NCBI GenBank assembly: GCA_035293985.1
Contig: DATGLS010000052.1
Location: 62,001-126,000 of the forward strand
Reading direction: 5' to 3'
DNA from: JAVDCA01 sp035293985
GTDB lineage: Bacteria > Pseudomonadota > Alphaproteobacteria > Rhizobiales > Xanthobacteraceae
DNA: 64,000 nt
In this document: positions 1 to 8,702 of the stretch, piece after piece
Position numbering within the stretch: the first letter of the stretch is position 1
Layout: each line of letters opens with the position of its first letter
Translations under genes and position numbers: made by a program
The notes under the pieces: model-generated
Databases searched by the model: none
The model's input: only the letters and a program-made list of their open reading frames with translations
Told to the model about the DNA's origin: nothing

Positions 1-238
1 TCACCGCCTGCACGGTCTCGCCGGCGCCGGCGGTGCCGAAGTTCTCCAGCACGATGTTGTGCTTCCGGAAGAAGCCGGCGTCCTGCCCGAGCGTCGGCGC
101 CTGGTTCTCCCAGTTGTTGATCTGGCCGATCGCCATCTTGAACGTATCGTCCGCTGCCGATGCCGGCAGCGTCATCAGGGCCAGGGCCGCGACGGCGAGG
201 CCGGCCCCGATCCCGGCCCCAACTCGAATCCGTTTCAT
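1..238 (-). CDS. ABC transporter substrate-binding protein, N-terminal part only
   Basis: Only the first 79 codons lie in the window; the rest runs off the left edge. The protein starts MKRIRVGAGIG and has a clear Sec signal peptide: two basic residues, a long hydrophobic stretch and a cleavage site near ASAADD. The mature part (KMAIGQINNWENQAP, then GFFRKHNIVLENFG) resembles NMT1/SsuA/NrtA-type periplasmic binding proteins, which capture a small organic ligand for an ABC importer. Its ATG overlaps the TGA of the upstream aldolase gene as ATGA, so the two are probably co-transcribed and translationally coupled. The ligand cannot be told from this fragment. Confidence 0.75.
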   Translation of the reverse strand, partial: MKRIRVGAGIGAGLAVAALALMTLPASAADDTFKMAIGQINNWENQAPTLGQDAGFFRKHNIVLENFGTAGAGETVQAV

Positions 239-1059
239 CGTTTCCTTCTCCCTTTGCCGGCGCCCCGCTTCGCGGCTGGCGCCTGCCGCGTCGCGCGCGA
301 CGATGAACCTTTGCGCGCCTGCGCGGAAGTGCCCGGCGGCATTCCGCCGCGCTTGGCGAGCCGCGTCGCCCAGTATTCCCAGGTGCGCAGCGGCACGCTC
401 GGGATCTTGTTGATCGCCCCGGCCATCTCGATCTCGCCCGGCGTCAGCATGCCGACGCGCCCCATCTTCTTGCCTTCGCTGAGATAGACCGCATTGAGAC
501 AGGAGTAGATCGAGCGAAACACGAGCTCGCGCAGGCTCGCGCCGACGACCGTCGCGCCGTGCCGGCGCATCAGCACCACCGAATGGGACCCGAGCGCGCG
601 GGCGAGCGAGGCGCCCTCCTCGGGTTTCACCACCAGCAAATTGGTGTCGCCGAAATCGTCGATGCTGTCCCAGAACGGCACCGTGGCGCCGATGGTCGCG
701 CCGAGGTGAAAGACCGGCACCAGCGGCTCGCCGGTGATGCAGAACGGCATCACGGCCGGCGCATGATGGTGGCACACCGCCATCACGTCCGGCCGCGCCT
801 TGTAGATCTCGCCATGAATGACCCGCTCGGAATACATCGGCACGGTCGGCGGCACGACCGGCGCCGAGTCGAGCGTGAACTCGAGGATGTCGGCCGGCTC
901 GATCAGCTCGGGCGAGCGCGAGCGCGGCAGGAGATAACGGCCGGGATCGCCGGGATGGCGCACGCTGACGTGACCGAAAGCGTCGAGCACGCCCTCATAG
1001 CCGAGGATGCGATTGGCGACGGCGAGCTCGTGGCGCAGGTTGGCGAGGGAGTCGGGCAC
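235..1059 (-). CDS. class II aldolase/adducin family protein
   Basis: A 274-residue protein of the class II aldolase (fuculose-phosphate aldolase-like) fold. These enzymes use a divalent metal held by histidines to cleave or decarboxylate hydroxy-acids or sugar phosphates. The metal-site signature is visible as CHHHAPAVMPF, and a second conserved block as RRHGATVVGASL. I place the start at the GTG at 1059 because AAAGGA sits just upstream; the open frame continues further but reads into the decayed hicB gene. The C-terminal 40 residues are a low-complexity basic tail (K/R/A/S-rich), longer than usual for the family. The stop overlaps the start of the binding-protein gene downstream, suggesting import and breakdown of one ligand. 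Confidence 0.8.
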   Translation of the reverse strand: MPDSLANLRHELAVANRILGYEGVLDAFGHVSVRHPGDPGRYLLPRSRSPELIEPADILEFTLDSAPVVPPTVPMYSERVIHGEIYKARPDVMAVCHHHAPAVMPFCITGEPLVPVFHLGATIGATVPFWDSIDDFGDTNLLVVKPEEGASLARALGSHSVVLMRRHGATVVGASLRELVFRSIYSCLNAVYLSEGKKMGRVGMLTPGEIEMAGAINKIPSVPLRTWEYWATRLAKRGGMPPGTSAQARKGSSSRATRQAPAAKRGAGKGRRKR

Positions 1060-1141
1060 GGCTGTTCCTTTCGGCAAAGAAATTCTGCGGGACAGAAAGC
1101 CGAAAGTGGACACATTGCGCAAGCGCGTTGAGCCGCGAGGT

Positions 1142-1348
1142 CTACCTGTCGATGTATTCCACGCTGCCGGTTGGCGCCGGAACAGGCAAGCCGTCCTCGC
1201 GCAATCCCTCGATGTGAAATCGAATGGCGGAACGAATCTCCACCTCGACGTGAGCGACCGTGTCGCCGGTCGCCATTCAGCCTGGCAGATCCGGCACATG
1301 GGCCGAATAGTTGCCTTCCGCCTTTTCAATGACTACCGCATAGCGCAT
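1142..1348 (-). pseudogene. hicB: HicB-family antitoxin, broken by an in-frame stop
   Basis: Translating this strand from the ATG at 1348 gives MRYAVVIEKAEGNYSAHVPD and then LPG, a stop (TGA at 1277-1279), then MATGDTVAHVEVEIRSAI and a 68-codon end at TAG. The match to the HicB ferredoxin-like antitoxin fold (VIE.aegnysa.vPDLPGC.atGdT...v...ireAi..hie.l...G...P) is continuous across the stop. The TGA replaces the conserved Cys codon, so one substitution (TGT or TGC to TGA) explains the lesion. It would give a 23-residue peptide, or a C-terminal fragment if translation restarts at the next ATG. It overlaps the end of the hicA remnant by one base, as in intact hicAB operons. Confidence 0.8.
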
Positions 1349-1515
1349 CAGCGCAGCTCCCTCAGGCCGGCCTGTTTCAAGATCGTCGGACGGCTTTCCC
1401 GCGATTGTCACGCGACGGGGCTTAATAGAATGCTTGAATGGACGATGACTACCGCAAGTGGCGACGAGCTATAGCCATCCCGCTCGATCATGCGAATGGC
1501 CTCACGGATTTTCAT
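1348..1515 (-). pseudogene. hicA: HicA-family toxin, frameshifted remnant
   Basis: Reading from the ATG at 1515 gives MKIREAIRMIERDGY. A shift of frame then gives LVATCGSHRPFKHSIKPRR followed by VTIAGKPSDD, and a second shift gives ILKQAGLREL and a stop. Put together these are the HicA order of motifs: N-terminal helix, the G-S-H-R catalytic histidine block, the F-K-H strand, VTIAGKPSDD, and the ILKQAGL end. HicA is a small mRNA-cleaving double-stranded-RNA-binding-fold toxin. The second lesion also removes the few residues normally found between the last two motifs. With two shifts here and a nonsense codon in hicB, the module is dead. It sits in the short gap after the aspartate aminotransferase gene. 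Confidence 0.78.
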
Positions 1516-1534
1516 CGCATGAGGCCTTGCAGAC

Positions 1535-2743
1535 CTACCGCAAATTCCCGCAGAAGCGCTGGATCCGCTCACACGCCTCCTGCACCGAGGTGGTCGCGGT
1601 CGCATACGAGATGCGGAACGCCGGAACGGAGGAGCCGAACGGGGTGCCCTGCACCACCGCGACGCCTTCCGCCTCGAGCAGCTCGGTGACGAAGTCCTCG
1701 TCGGTCGCGAGCTTCTTGCCGGTGGGCGAGGTCTTGCCCATGGTGCCGGCGCAGGACGGGAAGACGTAGAACGCGCCTTCGGGCTTCGGGCACTGGATGC
1801 CCTTCGCCTGGTTGAGCATGGCGACGCAGAGGTCGCGGCGCTCCTTGAAGATCTTGTTGTGCTTCGGGATGAAGTCCTTCGGCCCGTTGAGCGCCTCGAC
1901 CGAGGCCCATTGCGACACCGCCGACGGGTTCGAGGTCGACTGCGACTGGATCATCGCCATCGCCTTGATCAGCGGCACCGGACCGCCGGCGAAACCGATG
2001 CGCCAGCCGGTCATGCAGTAGGCCTTCGATACCCCGTTCACCGTCAGCGTGCGGTCGTACAATCGCGGCTCGATCTGCGCCGGGCTGAAGAACTCGAAGT
2101 CGTCGTAGACGAGGTGCTCGTACATGTCGTCGGTGAGCACCCAGACGTCGGGATGGCGCACCAGCACGTCGGTGAGCGCCTTGAGCTCGGCCCTGGTGTA
2201 GGCGGCGCCGGTCGGGTTCGAGGGCGAATTGAGCATCACCCACTTGGTCTTCGGCGTGATCGCGCGCTCGAGCGCCTCGGGCTGCATCTTGAAGCCGCGC
2301 TCCATGGTGGTCTTGACCTCGACCGGCTCGCCGCCGGCGAGATAGACCATCTCGGGATAGCTCACCCAGTACGGCGCCGGGATGATCACCTCATCGCCCG
2401 GGTTGAGCGTCGCGACCAGCGCGTTGTAGAGCACCTGCTTGCCGCCGGTGCCGACCGTGATCTGCGAGGTCTTGTAGTCGAGGCCGTTCTCGGTCTTGAA
2501 CTTGCGCACCACGGCTTCCTTGAGCTCCATGATGCCGTCGACATTGGTGTACTTCGACGCCCTGCCGTCGCGGATCGCCTTGATCGCGGCTTCCTTGATG
2601 TTTTCGGGCGTGTCGAAGTCGGGCTCGCCGGCGCCCATCCCGATCACGTCGCGGCCCGCCAGCTTGAGCGCGCGCGCCTTGTCGGTCACCGCGATGGTGG
2701 CCGACGGCTTGATGCGCTTGAGCGATTCCGCGAGGAAGGCCAT
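1535..2743 (-). CDS. aspC: pyridoxal-phosphate aminotransferase, aspartate type
   Basis: A 402-residue class I/II aminotransferase, the usual length for the alphaproteobacterial aspartate (I-gamma) group. It transfers the amino group of aspartate to 2-oxoglutarate, linking oxaloacetate and amino-acid pools in the cytosol. Visible landmarks are MGAGEPDFDTPENI near the N-terminus, the NSPSNPTGAAY substrate/cofactor block, and NGVSKAYCMTGWRIG with the PLP-binding lysine near residue 240. A conserved arginine for the substrate carboxylate is present in AFRISYA near the end. GGAG precedes the ATG. The next gene upstream on the same strand ends 136 bp away. Aspartate specificity is inferred from overall similarity; prephenate or tyrosine activity is possible in this group. 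Confidence 0.88.
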   Translation of the reverse strand: MAFLAESLKRIKPSATIAVTDKARALKLAGRDVIGMGAGEPDFDTPENIKEAAIKAIRDGRASKYTNVDGIMELKEAVVRKFKTENGLDYKTSQITVGTGGKQVLYNALVATLNPGDEVIIPAPYWVSYPEMVYLAGGEPVEVKTTMERGFKMQPEALERAITPKTKWVMLNSPSNPTGAAYTRAELKALTDVLVRHPDVWVLTDDMYEHLVYDDFEFFSPAQIEPRLYDRTLTVNGVSKAYCMTGWRIGFAGGPVPLIKAMAMIQSQSTSNPSAVSQWASVEALNGPKDFIPKHNKIFKERRDLCVAMLNQAKGIQCPKPEGAFYVFPSCAGTMGKTSPTGKKLATDEDFVTELLEAEGVAVVQGTPFGSSVPAFRISYATATTSVQEACERIQRFCGNLR

Positions 2744-2879
2744 GGTGATATCTCCATTGCGTGCACAGACTCACGGCCCATGCTGCAATGCGATGTCCTA
2801 ATCCGGGAGGCCCGGTCGGGCAAGGGTCGCGCGCGCGCCACACCCATGAATTTCCCTGTCGCCAGCGTTCACGCCGCCG

Positions 2880-4457
2880 TTAGCGCGCAGCGCGGCTTAG
2901 ATACTCGAAATTCGTCAGCAGGAACCGCAATTTCGCGAGCACTGTGGCGACCTGATCGAGCTTCCGGGTCAGCCGCTCGGTGGCCATCAGATCGCCCATC
3001 CCGCCCCAGCTGTCGGACACCAGGCGCGCGTCGGCGCTGACGCGCAATGCGCCGACCGCGCCGTCGGCGATCCCGACCGGCTGGCCGATATGGCAGGGCG
3101 CCGCGGCGGCCGGATCGCCGAGGCCCAGGGTGGCAGCGTCCATGTTGAGCGCCCGGTGCAGCATGCGCGCCTCGCCGAGCGACAGCGTGCGGCCATCACG
3201 CACGACCGTGAACGGGAAAATCGTGCGCACCGCGAACTCGTCGTGTTCCCGATGCCCGTCCAGCGCGGCGGGCGCGGGCAGCGGCTGCAGCTCGGGAAAC
3301 CGCGCGAGCTGACGGGCTGCCGTGGCGGCGAATTCGGCGAGCGCAACCTTGCGAAAGAGCTCCGGCACCTTGAAATAGGCGCGGATATCCTCGACGGCCG
3401 CGCGCCAGCGGAGCGCTTGCCCGACATTCGCCCGGGCCGGCAGCCGCTCGCGGAGCAGAGCGAAGCAGGCTGGCCAGTCGTCACGCGCCGAATAGTCGGC
3501 AAGGCCCGCCGGCACGCTCGTGATCCGCCCGATCGCGGCGCGCAAAGCGTCCGGAATGAGCAGCGCACCGCTCAGCGGCGGCCCGGCAAAAAACTTGGAA
3601 CCGGTGATCACGACCAGGAATCCCTGCTCGAGGTACCAGGACAGCCGCGCGCGGCTCAGCCGCGCCTGGCAGGCATCGACCACCACCACGACGGATCCGG
3701 GCGAGAGCGCGCAAATCTCATGCAGGCAGGCGAGGCTCGGGCCGGCGCCGCCGAGCTTGGAATGATCCATGGCGTGCAGCACGACGCCGTTGCCGGCGTG
3801 AATGGCGTCTTCGGCCGCTGCCGCCACCTCGGTGTCGATCTCGCCGAGCGGCCTTCCACGGCCCTGCGCATCCCGCGCCGCGACGCACACGGCCGCACTG
3901 GCGAGGCCTGAAATCGGTGCGCCTTTCGCGACCGTCTGCCCGCTGGACGCCGCCGCGGCAAAGTGGCTGCCGGAGGCCGCGGCCGGCACGCCGTTGCCGC
4001 TCTCGTCCGCCCCGACCACGATGCTGGTGACCGGCCGGCGCAACAGGCCGCGCGCGAGAAAAGCCGCCTGCAGGACGCTGTCGGTGCCCGAGGGCGACAA
4101 CACCACCTCGGCCTCGGGCACGTCGAACGATCGGCGGATGGCGCTGCGCAGCTCGTCGGCAACATCGGCAAAGACTTGCACAAAGCGTCCGCGCTCACGC
4201 GCGTCGCTAAGCCGCGCGAACGCGACGCGCGCGGCTGCATAGCCGCGCGGCGAGATCGTGCTTGCGGTCGATGACGACAGGCTGATCTCGTCCGGACGCG
4301 GCGACGGCTGCGTTCCGTAAGCGTTCATGCCGCTTCGCGGCTCGAGCGCCAGGCGCGGATCGCTGCCGGAGATCAGCGCCGCGTCGAGCGCGGCATCGGC
4401 CGGCTCCGGCCGCGCTTGCGCGGATCGCTGCGCCTGCACGACGCCGTCCAACCTCAT
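2880..4457 (-). CDS. PLP-dependent fold-type I enzyme of unknown substrate
   Basis: About 525 residues from the ATG at 4457. Features of a fold-type I PLP enzyme (class V aminotransferase/desulfurase-like) are visible: LSPSGTDSVLQAAFLARG for the cofactor-phosphate loop, the VVVVDACQARL strand with the cofactor-contacting aspartate, and TGSKFFAGPPLSGALL with the likely Schiff-base lysine near residue 288. The first 60 residues are low in conservation and the start is uncertain: ATGs at 4457 and 4328 lack a good ribosome site. The C-terminal part looks like a small domain with no motif I know. Only 36-100 bp separate it from the divergent PLP decarboxylase gene, suggesting shared control. Function unknown; it is not a standard aminotransferase. 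Confidence 0.65.
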   Translation of the reverse strand: MRLDGVVQAQRSAQARPEPADAALDAALISGSDPRLALEPRSGMNAYGTQPSPRPDEISLSSSTASTISPRGYAAARVAFARLSDARERGRFVQVFADVADELRSAIRRSFDVPEAEVVLSPSGTDSVLQAAFLARGLLRRPVTSIVVGADESGNGVPAAASGSHFAAAASSGQTVAKGAPISGLASAAVCVAARDAQGRGRPLGEIDTEVAAAAEDAIHAGNGVVLHAMDHSKLGGAGPSLACLHEICALSPGSVVVVVDACQARLSRARLSWYLEQGFLVVITGSKFFAGPPLSGALLIPDALRAAIGRITSVPAGLADYSARDDWPACFALLRERLPARANVGQALRWRAAVEDIRAYFKVPELFRKVALAEFAATAARQLARFPELQPLPAPAALDGHREHDEFAVRTIFPFTVVRDGRTLSLGEARMLHRALNMDAATLGLGDPAAAAPCHIGQPVGIADGAVGALRVSADARLVSDSWGGMGDLMATERLTRKLDQVATVLAKLRFLLTNFEYLSRAAR

Positions 4458-4556
4458 TGCGGCCTGCTTTCGATGCGCATCGGAGCCCGGCGGCCCATCG
4501 CGAGAACCATGGCAAACCAATCAGATTAACGCGGTGTTAACGACGCCGGCCGAAAC

Positions 4557-6083
4557 ATGCGGGACACCCGGATATTCGGCATGCAATCCCCGGCCCCCCC
4601 CGCTCCCAATCTCGATCCCGACGACTGGGAGGCGTTTCGCGCCGCCAGCCGGCGCGCCCTCGACGACATGATCGATTTCCTCAAGACCGTGCGCGAGCGC
4701 CCGGTCTGGCAGCCGGCGCCGCCCGAGGTGGTGCAGGAATTTCGCGCCCCGCTGCCGACCGCGCCCGAAAACCTCGACGCCGTGCTCGCCGACTTCGCGA
4801 CGCTGATCCGTCCCTACGCCACCGGCAACCTGCATCCCCTGTTCATGGGCTGGGTGCACGGGGCCGGCACGCCGGTCGGCATGATCGCCGAGATGCTCGC
4901 GGCCGGCCTCAACGCCAATTGCGGCGGGCGCAACCACATCGCGCTCGAGGTCGAGCGCCAGATCACGACCTGGGCGGCATCGCTGTTCGGCTTCCCGTCC
5001 GATGCATCGGGCGTCTTCGTCACCGGCACCTCGGCGGCCAATCAGCTGGCGCTTCTGGTCGCCCGCAATGCGAGCCTTGGCGACGATGTGCGACGCGCCG
5101 GCCTGCGCGATGGCAGCGGACAGCTCGTCGCCTACACCTCGGCCGAGGCGCATGGTTGCATCAAGCAGGCGATGGAGATGGCCGGCATCGGCTCGCGATT
5201 CCTCCGCCTCATTTCGGTCGACGCGCGCGGCGCGATGCGCACCGATGCCCTCGCCCAGGCGATCGCCGATGACCGCGCGCGCGGCCTGCGGCCGTTCCTG
5301 GTCGCCGCGACGGCCGGCACCGTCAACACGGGCGCGTTCGACGACATCGAGACGATCGCGGACATCTGCCGCCGGGAAAAGCTCTGGTTCCACGTCGATG
5401 GGGCCTTCGGCGCGCTGGTTGCGCTCTCGCCGTCGCTGCGGCCGCTGATCCGCGGCATCGAGCGCGCGGACTCGCTCGCCTTCGATTTCCACAAATGGGC
5501 GCACGTGCCCTATGACGCCGGGTTCCTGCTGGTGCGCGATCCCGAGCGCCACCGCCGTACCTTCAGCAATCCGGCCGCCTATCTGCACCGCGCGCCGAGC
5601 GGGCTCGCGGCCGGCGATACCTGGCCGTGCGATCTCGGCCCCGACCTCTCGCGCGGCTTTCGCGCGCTCAAGACCTGGTTCACGTTCCGCGTCCACGGCG
5701 CCGACAAGATCGGCGCCTGCATCGTGCAGACCTGCGAGATGGCCAAATACCTGGAGCAGCGTCTGCTCGAGCAGGCGAATCTCTACGAGCTCGCCGCCCC
5801 GGTCGCGCTCAACATCGTCTGCTTCGGGCTGCGCACCTCGCCCGACGGCGAGCTCAACAAGGCGATCGTGATCGACCTGCAGGAGCGCGGCGTCGCCGCG
5901 CCGTCGACCACCATCATCGGCGGCCGCACCGTGATCCGCGCCGCGATCGTCAACCACCGCACGACCCGCGAAGATATCGACGCTCTGATGATCGCGCTGC
6001 GCGACTCCGCCCTGCGGGTGACGCTGGCGCAAATGCGGCGGAGTGACGAGACGGACAGGGTGCCGACAGCCGCGGCTGGTTAG
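4557..6083 (+). CDS. PLP-dependent group II decarboxylase-like protein
   Basis: A 508-residue member of the aromatic-amino-acid/glutamate/histidine decarboxylase family (pyridoxal-deC). Such enzymes remove CO2 from an amino acid to give an amine. The order of motifs fits: NCGGRNHIALEVERQ, FVTGTSAANQLALLVARN for the phosphate loop, AEAHGCIKQAMEMAG with the ring-stacking histidine, TAGTVNTGAFDDI, HVDGAFGA with the cofactor aspartate, and FDFHKWAHVPYDAG with the Schiff-base lysine near residue 313. The start at 4557 has no clear ribosome site; the ATG at 4581 is an alternative. The gene diverges from another PLP enzyme and converges on an ATP-grasp gene. The amino-acid substrate cannot be read from the sequence. 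Confidence 0.82.
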   Translation: MRDTRIFGMQSPAPPAPNLDPDDWEAFRAASRRALDDMIDFLKTVRERPVWQPAPPEVVQEFRAPLPTAPENLDAVLADFATLIRPYATGNLHPLFMGWVHGAGTPVGMIAEMLAAGLNANCGGRNHIALEVERQITTWAASLFGFPSDASGVFVTGTSAANQLALLVARNASLGDDVRRAGLRDGSGQLVAYTSAEAHGCIKQAMEMAGIGSRFLRLISVDARGAMRTDALAQAIADDRARGLRPFLVAATAGTVNTGAFDDIETIADICRREKLWFHVDGAFGALVALSPSLRPLIRGIERADSLAFDFHKWAHVPYDAGFLLVRDPERHRRTFSNPAAYLHRAPSGLAAGDTWPCDLGPDLSRGFRALKTWFTFRVHGADKIGACIVQTCEMAKYLEQRLLEQANLYELAAPVALNIVCFGLRTSPDGELNKAIVIDLQERGVAAPSTTIIGGRTVIRAAIVNHRTTREDIDALMIALRDSALRVTLAQMRRSDETDRVPTAAAG

Positions 6084-6107
6084 GAGAGCACCACCCGCGC
6101 CCTCTCC

Positions 6108-6240
6108 CCCGCTTGCGCCCCGCTTGCGGGGGAGAGTGGAGAGGGGGCTTTCGCCGCTTGCGCAGGCCTTGCCGACTTGCCCCGCCTGGCGCGCTTCGCG
6201 CGTATTCCTCCCCCGCAAGCGGTCCGCAAGCGGGGGAGGG
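6108..6240. repeat. GC-rich dispersed palindromic repeat (copy 1)
   Basis: Inverted blocks of the type CCCCCGCTTGCG ... CGCAAGCGGGGGA flank a core containing GGCGCGCTTCGCGCGTATTC. The same core and outer arms recur at 10822-10945. It lies between the convergent decarboxylase and ATP-grasp genes, so it may act as a bidirectional hairpin terminator. No open frame in it looks real. Confidence 0.7.
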
Positions 6241-6255
6241 AAGAAGAGCAGCGTC

Positions 6256-7467
6256 TTACATCTCGCGCAGTGAGCTCCTGTTCGCCTGCTTGTACTCGCC
6301 GGCCTTGCGCTTCTGCACGGCGAGGAACGCGGCGAGCTCGGCGTCGAGGACGCCGCGCGCGTCGGCGAGCTGCGGCAGGAAGAAATCGGGCCGCTCGTTC
6401 ATCTCGACGATCACCGGCCCTCCATCGAGCGCCGCCACGTCCCAGCCGATCAGCGGCACATGCTGCATCAGCCGCGCCGCCTCGACCGCCATTGCGACCA
6501 TCGCCTCCCAGTGCGGAATCTGGAAGCCGGTCAGATGCATCTTCGTGTCCGGGTGCACGATGTGATGCGTGAGCGAGAGCCCGGCGCCGGAAACCACGCG
6601 CCTCACGGTCCCGGTCGTGAGATCGATCTGCGCCAGCAGGTTTCCGGCGCGCCAGTAGTTGTCGGCTATGTTGTCCCCTGCCGGGATCTTCCAGCAGGCA
6701 CGAAACACTTTTGGCCCGCCTTCGAGGTTCAGCGTCACCAGGCGGACGGTCGGCAGCCGGTCGCCGCACAGGGCGCGGATCGTCGCGTGCGGAGAGGCGA
6801 ATTTCTGGAACATGTAGCCGCCCGGATAGTGCCGCACGATGTCGGCAACGAAGGCGTCGAGCGCGACCACCCGGCCATCGTTCGTCTCCAGGCACTTCGA
6901 CTGCGGGGAATAGCGCTTGAGCCCAGCAGAGCCGAGACTCTGCAACCCTTCGGTCGGCTTGCCGAACAGCGGATAGTGGGCGTCATCGGCGAGCACGCGG
7001 CGCAGCCCGTCGGCGTCGCGCGCCACATGGACCGCCGTCGTGCCGAGGCGCGGACAATAGACCGCGTGCGTCGGAATGACCGGGAACCCGTAGGCCGCGA
7101 GATAGCTTGCCATGGCGATCTTGTTGTCGAACATGCCCCACCAGTCGTGGCGGAAATTGACCTGCTGATGGATCTCGACCCCGCGATGCTGCCCAACCAC
7201 CTGCCGCCGGTCGGCGCCTTCCCAGAATGCCTCGTCGAACAGTCGCAGCTGCGTGTAATCCTTGAACGAGACCTTGCCGGGCCCGAACGAGAGCCCGACG
7301 TAGTCGCGCATGATCTTGAGCGGGCTCGTCTTCGTCTCGCCGACCATGCGCAGCAGCACGGTGTCGACCGCCTGCGTCGTGCTCGGCCGCGCGACGTCGA
7401 CGACCGGCTTCTCGGCATCGTGACGGCCCGCATCGGGCTCCGGAATCTTGGCGAGGACGGCGGTCAT
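6256..7467 (-). CDS. sugar-transfer-associated ATP-grasp protein
   Basis: A 403-residue protein starting at the ATG at 7467, which has GGAG seven bases upstream. It resembles the ATP-grasp family annotated as 'sugar-transfer associated' (Pfam ATPgrasp_ST). ATP-grasp enzymes couple ATP hydrolysis to joining a carboxylate with an amine or thiol through an acylphosphate. Visible are a lysine strand (HYPLFGKPTEGLQSLGS), a mid-domain LTTGTVRRVVSGAG, and the metal/ATP-binding end GPVIVEMNERPDF, where E and N normally hold magnesium. Together with the two neighbouring PLP enzymes it could form part of a small-molecule or surface-polymer pathway; that link rests on position only. The substrate is unknown. 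Confidence 0.72.
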   Translation of the reverse strand: MTAVLAKIPEPDAGRHDAEKPVVDVARPSTTQAVDTVLLRMVGETKTSPLKIMRDYVGLSFGPGKVSFKDYTQLRLFDEAFWEGADRRQVVGQHRGVEIHQQVNFRHDWWGMFDNKIAMASYLAAYGFPVIPTHAVYCPRLGTTAVHVARDADGLRRVLADDAHYPLFGKPTEGLQSLGSAGLKRYSPQSKCLETNDGRVVALDAFVADIVRHYPGGYMFQKFASPHATIRALCGDRLPTVRLVTLNLEGGPKVFRACWKIPAGDNIADNYWRAGNLLAQIDLTTGTVRRVVSGAGLSLTHHIVHPDTKMHLTGFQIPHWEAMVAMAVEAARLMQHVPLIGWDVAALDGGPVIVEMNERPDFFLPQLADARGVLDAELAAFLAVQKRKAGEYKQANRSSLREM

Positions 7468-7836
7468 GCGAGGCTCCGGGTCAGTCGCGGCTGAAGGGCT
7501 CCGAATCAAGTTCGACAGATGCGGTTAAACAAAGATTAAATTCTGCGGCTTTTGCCCGTTGGAGGCTTGAAATGCGCATCCGATATGGGATCGCGCCGGG
7601 GGCGAAGTGGTTGCGCGCGGTCGTTGCGGCGGAAACGCGCATCTCGCACACGCGAGGGATCGGAGGCGATCTTTTCCGCAACTGCGAAAACGACGATAGG
7701 CTCTCACTCAATTTGCCGCGAGCGCCCAGAGGCGCCTTGCAACGGCCACGCTTTGTGGCTGAATGCGCCGAACGAGGCACGGGGAGCGGCGCGCGAGCTG
7801 CAAGCTCAACTCGGCAGGACCGGCGGTAGGACCAGG
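7468..7836. other. gap between divergent genes, no gene seen
   Basis: This stretch separates the divergent ATP-grasp and glutathione-transferase genes. Around 7524-7550 base composition drops sharply (GGTTAAACAAAGATTAAATT), unlike the flanking GC-rich DNA, which is where I would expect promoter elements. Open frames through it have no ribosome site or recognisable protein content. Confidence 0.4.
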
Positions 7837-8469
7837 ATGCTTACGCTCTATTCGATGCGGCGCTCCGGCAATTGCTACAAGGTGCGTCTCGCGCTTGCTC
7901 AGCTGAAGACGGACTACCATCTCATCGAGGTCGACATCCTCAGAGGCGAGACCCGCACGCCCGAATTCCTCGCCAAGAATCCGAGTGGCCATGTGCCGTT
8001 GCTCGAGGTGGCACCAGACCGCTTTCTGGCCGAATCGGGCGCGATCCTCTGGTACATCGCCGGCGGCACGCCGCTCGCGCCCGAGGATCGCATCGACCGT
8101 GCCGAGGCGCTGCAATGGATGTTCTTCGAGCAGCACAGCGTCGAGCCGAACCTCGGCGCCGCGCATTTCTGGCTCACCATGGTCAAGGGCGGGCGCGAGC
8201 TGCAGACACACGCGCTCGAGGATTGGACGGAAAATGGATACCAGGCTCTCGGCGTCATGGAGAAGCATCTCGCGACGCATGATTTCTTCGCCGCCGGCCG
8301 CTACACGATCGCGGACATCGCGCTCTACGCCTACACGCACATGGCCAACGAGAGCGCGTTCGATCTCACCGGCTTTCCCTCGATCCGCGCCTGGCTCAAG
8401 CGCGTTGCCGAGCAGCCCGGCTACGTGCCGCTGAACTGGCAACCAGCCACGATGGCGATCGTCGAGTAG
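7837..8469 (+). CDS. glutathione S-transferase family protein
   Basis: A 210-residue cytosolic glutathione transferase fold protein. The thioredoxin-like N-terminal domain (residues 1-80) shows the strand LTLYSMRRSGNCYKVRLAL, where the Ser/Cys pair near residues 6-13 is the usual activating position. It continues with NPSGHVPLLEV (cis-proline) and FLAESGAILWYIA, whose E-S pair binds the gamma-glutamyl part of glutathione. The all-helical C-terminal domain includes TIADIALYAYTHMA, the N-capping box typical of the family. It probably conjugates or reduces an electrophilic compound; many proteobacterial paralogs have unknown substrates. AGG lies just before the ATG. It appears to be transcribed alone. 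Confidence 0.85.
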   Translation: MLTLYSMRRSGNCYKVRLALAQLKTDYHLIEVDILRGETRTPEFLAKNPSGHVPLLEVAPDRFLAESGAILWYIAGGTPLAPEDRIDRAEALQWMFFEQHSVEPNLGAAHFWLTMVKGGRELQTHALEDWTENGYQALGVMEKHLATHDFFAAGRYTIADIALYAYTHMANESAFDLTGFPSIRAWLKRVAEQPGYVPLNWQPATMAIVE

Positions 8470-8702
8470 GGCCACGTCGCGAAGCGCGCGCTGAAGGCAA
8501 CTTTGGTGCGGGATGCGTTGCAGATTCGCCACGCGCGCGGAATTTCGCGATCACGCCTCGTCGCGTTAACTCTTTCTTAACCCCGCGCCACGAAATCGCC
8601 GTCGATCCTCAAAGGCTTCGCCGAAATCCGGTCGAAACGCCGCCGGTATCAGGATCAATTTTCCTCATCAAAGGGAACTGATTCGTTCGAAAGGCAACTG
8701 CA

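Noticed and set aside
1277..1279. UGA at a conserved Cys codon in HicB read as possible selenocysteine
   Set aside because: No selenocysteine insertion hairpin was seen after it and the partner hicA is itself frameshifted, so simple decay explains it.
235..1329. Longer aldolase protein starting at 1329
   Set aside because: The extra 90 residues are the antisense-frame reading of the hicB remnant; the GTG at 1059 has a good ribosome site.
4521..6218. Large open frame opposite the PLP decarboxylase gene
   Set aside because: Arg/Ala/Gly-rich antisense shadow of a real gene; same for the long frames opposite uvrB, the RND gene and the LIV genes.
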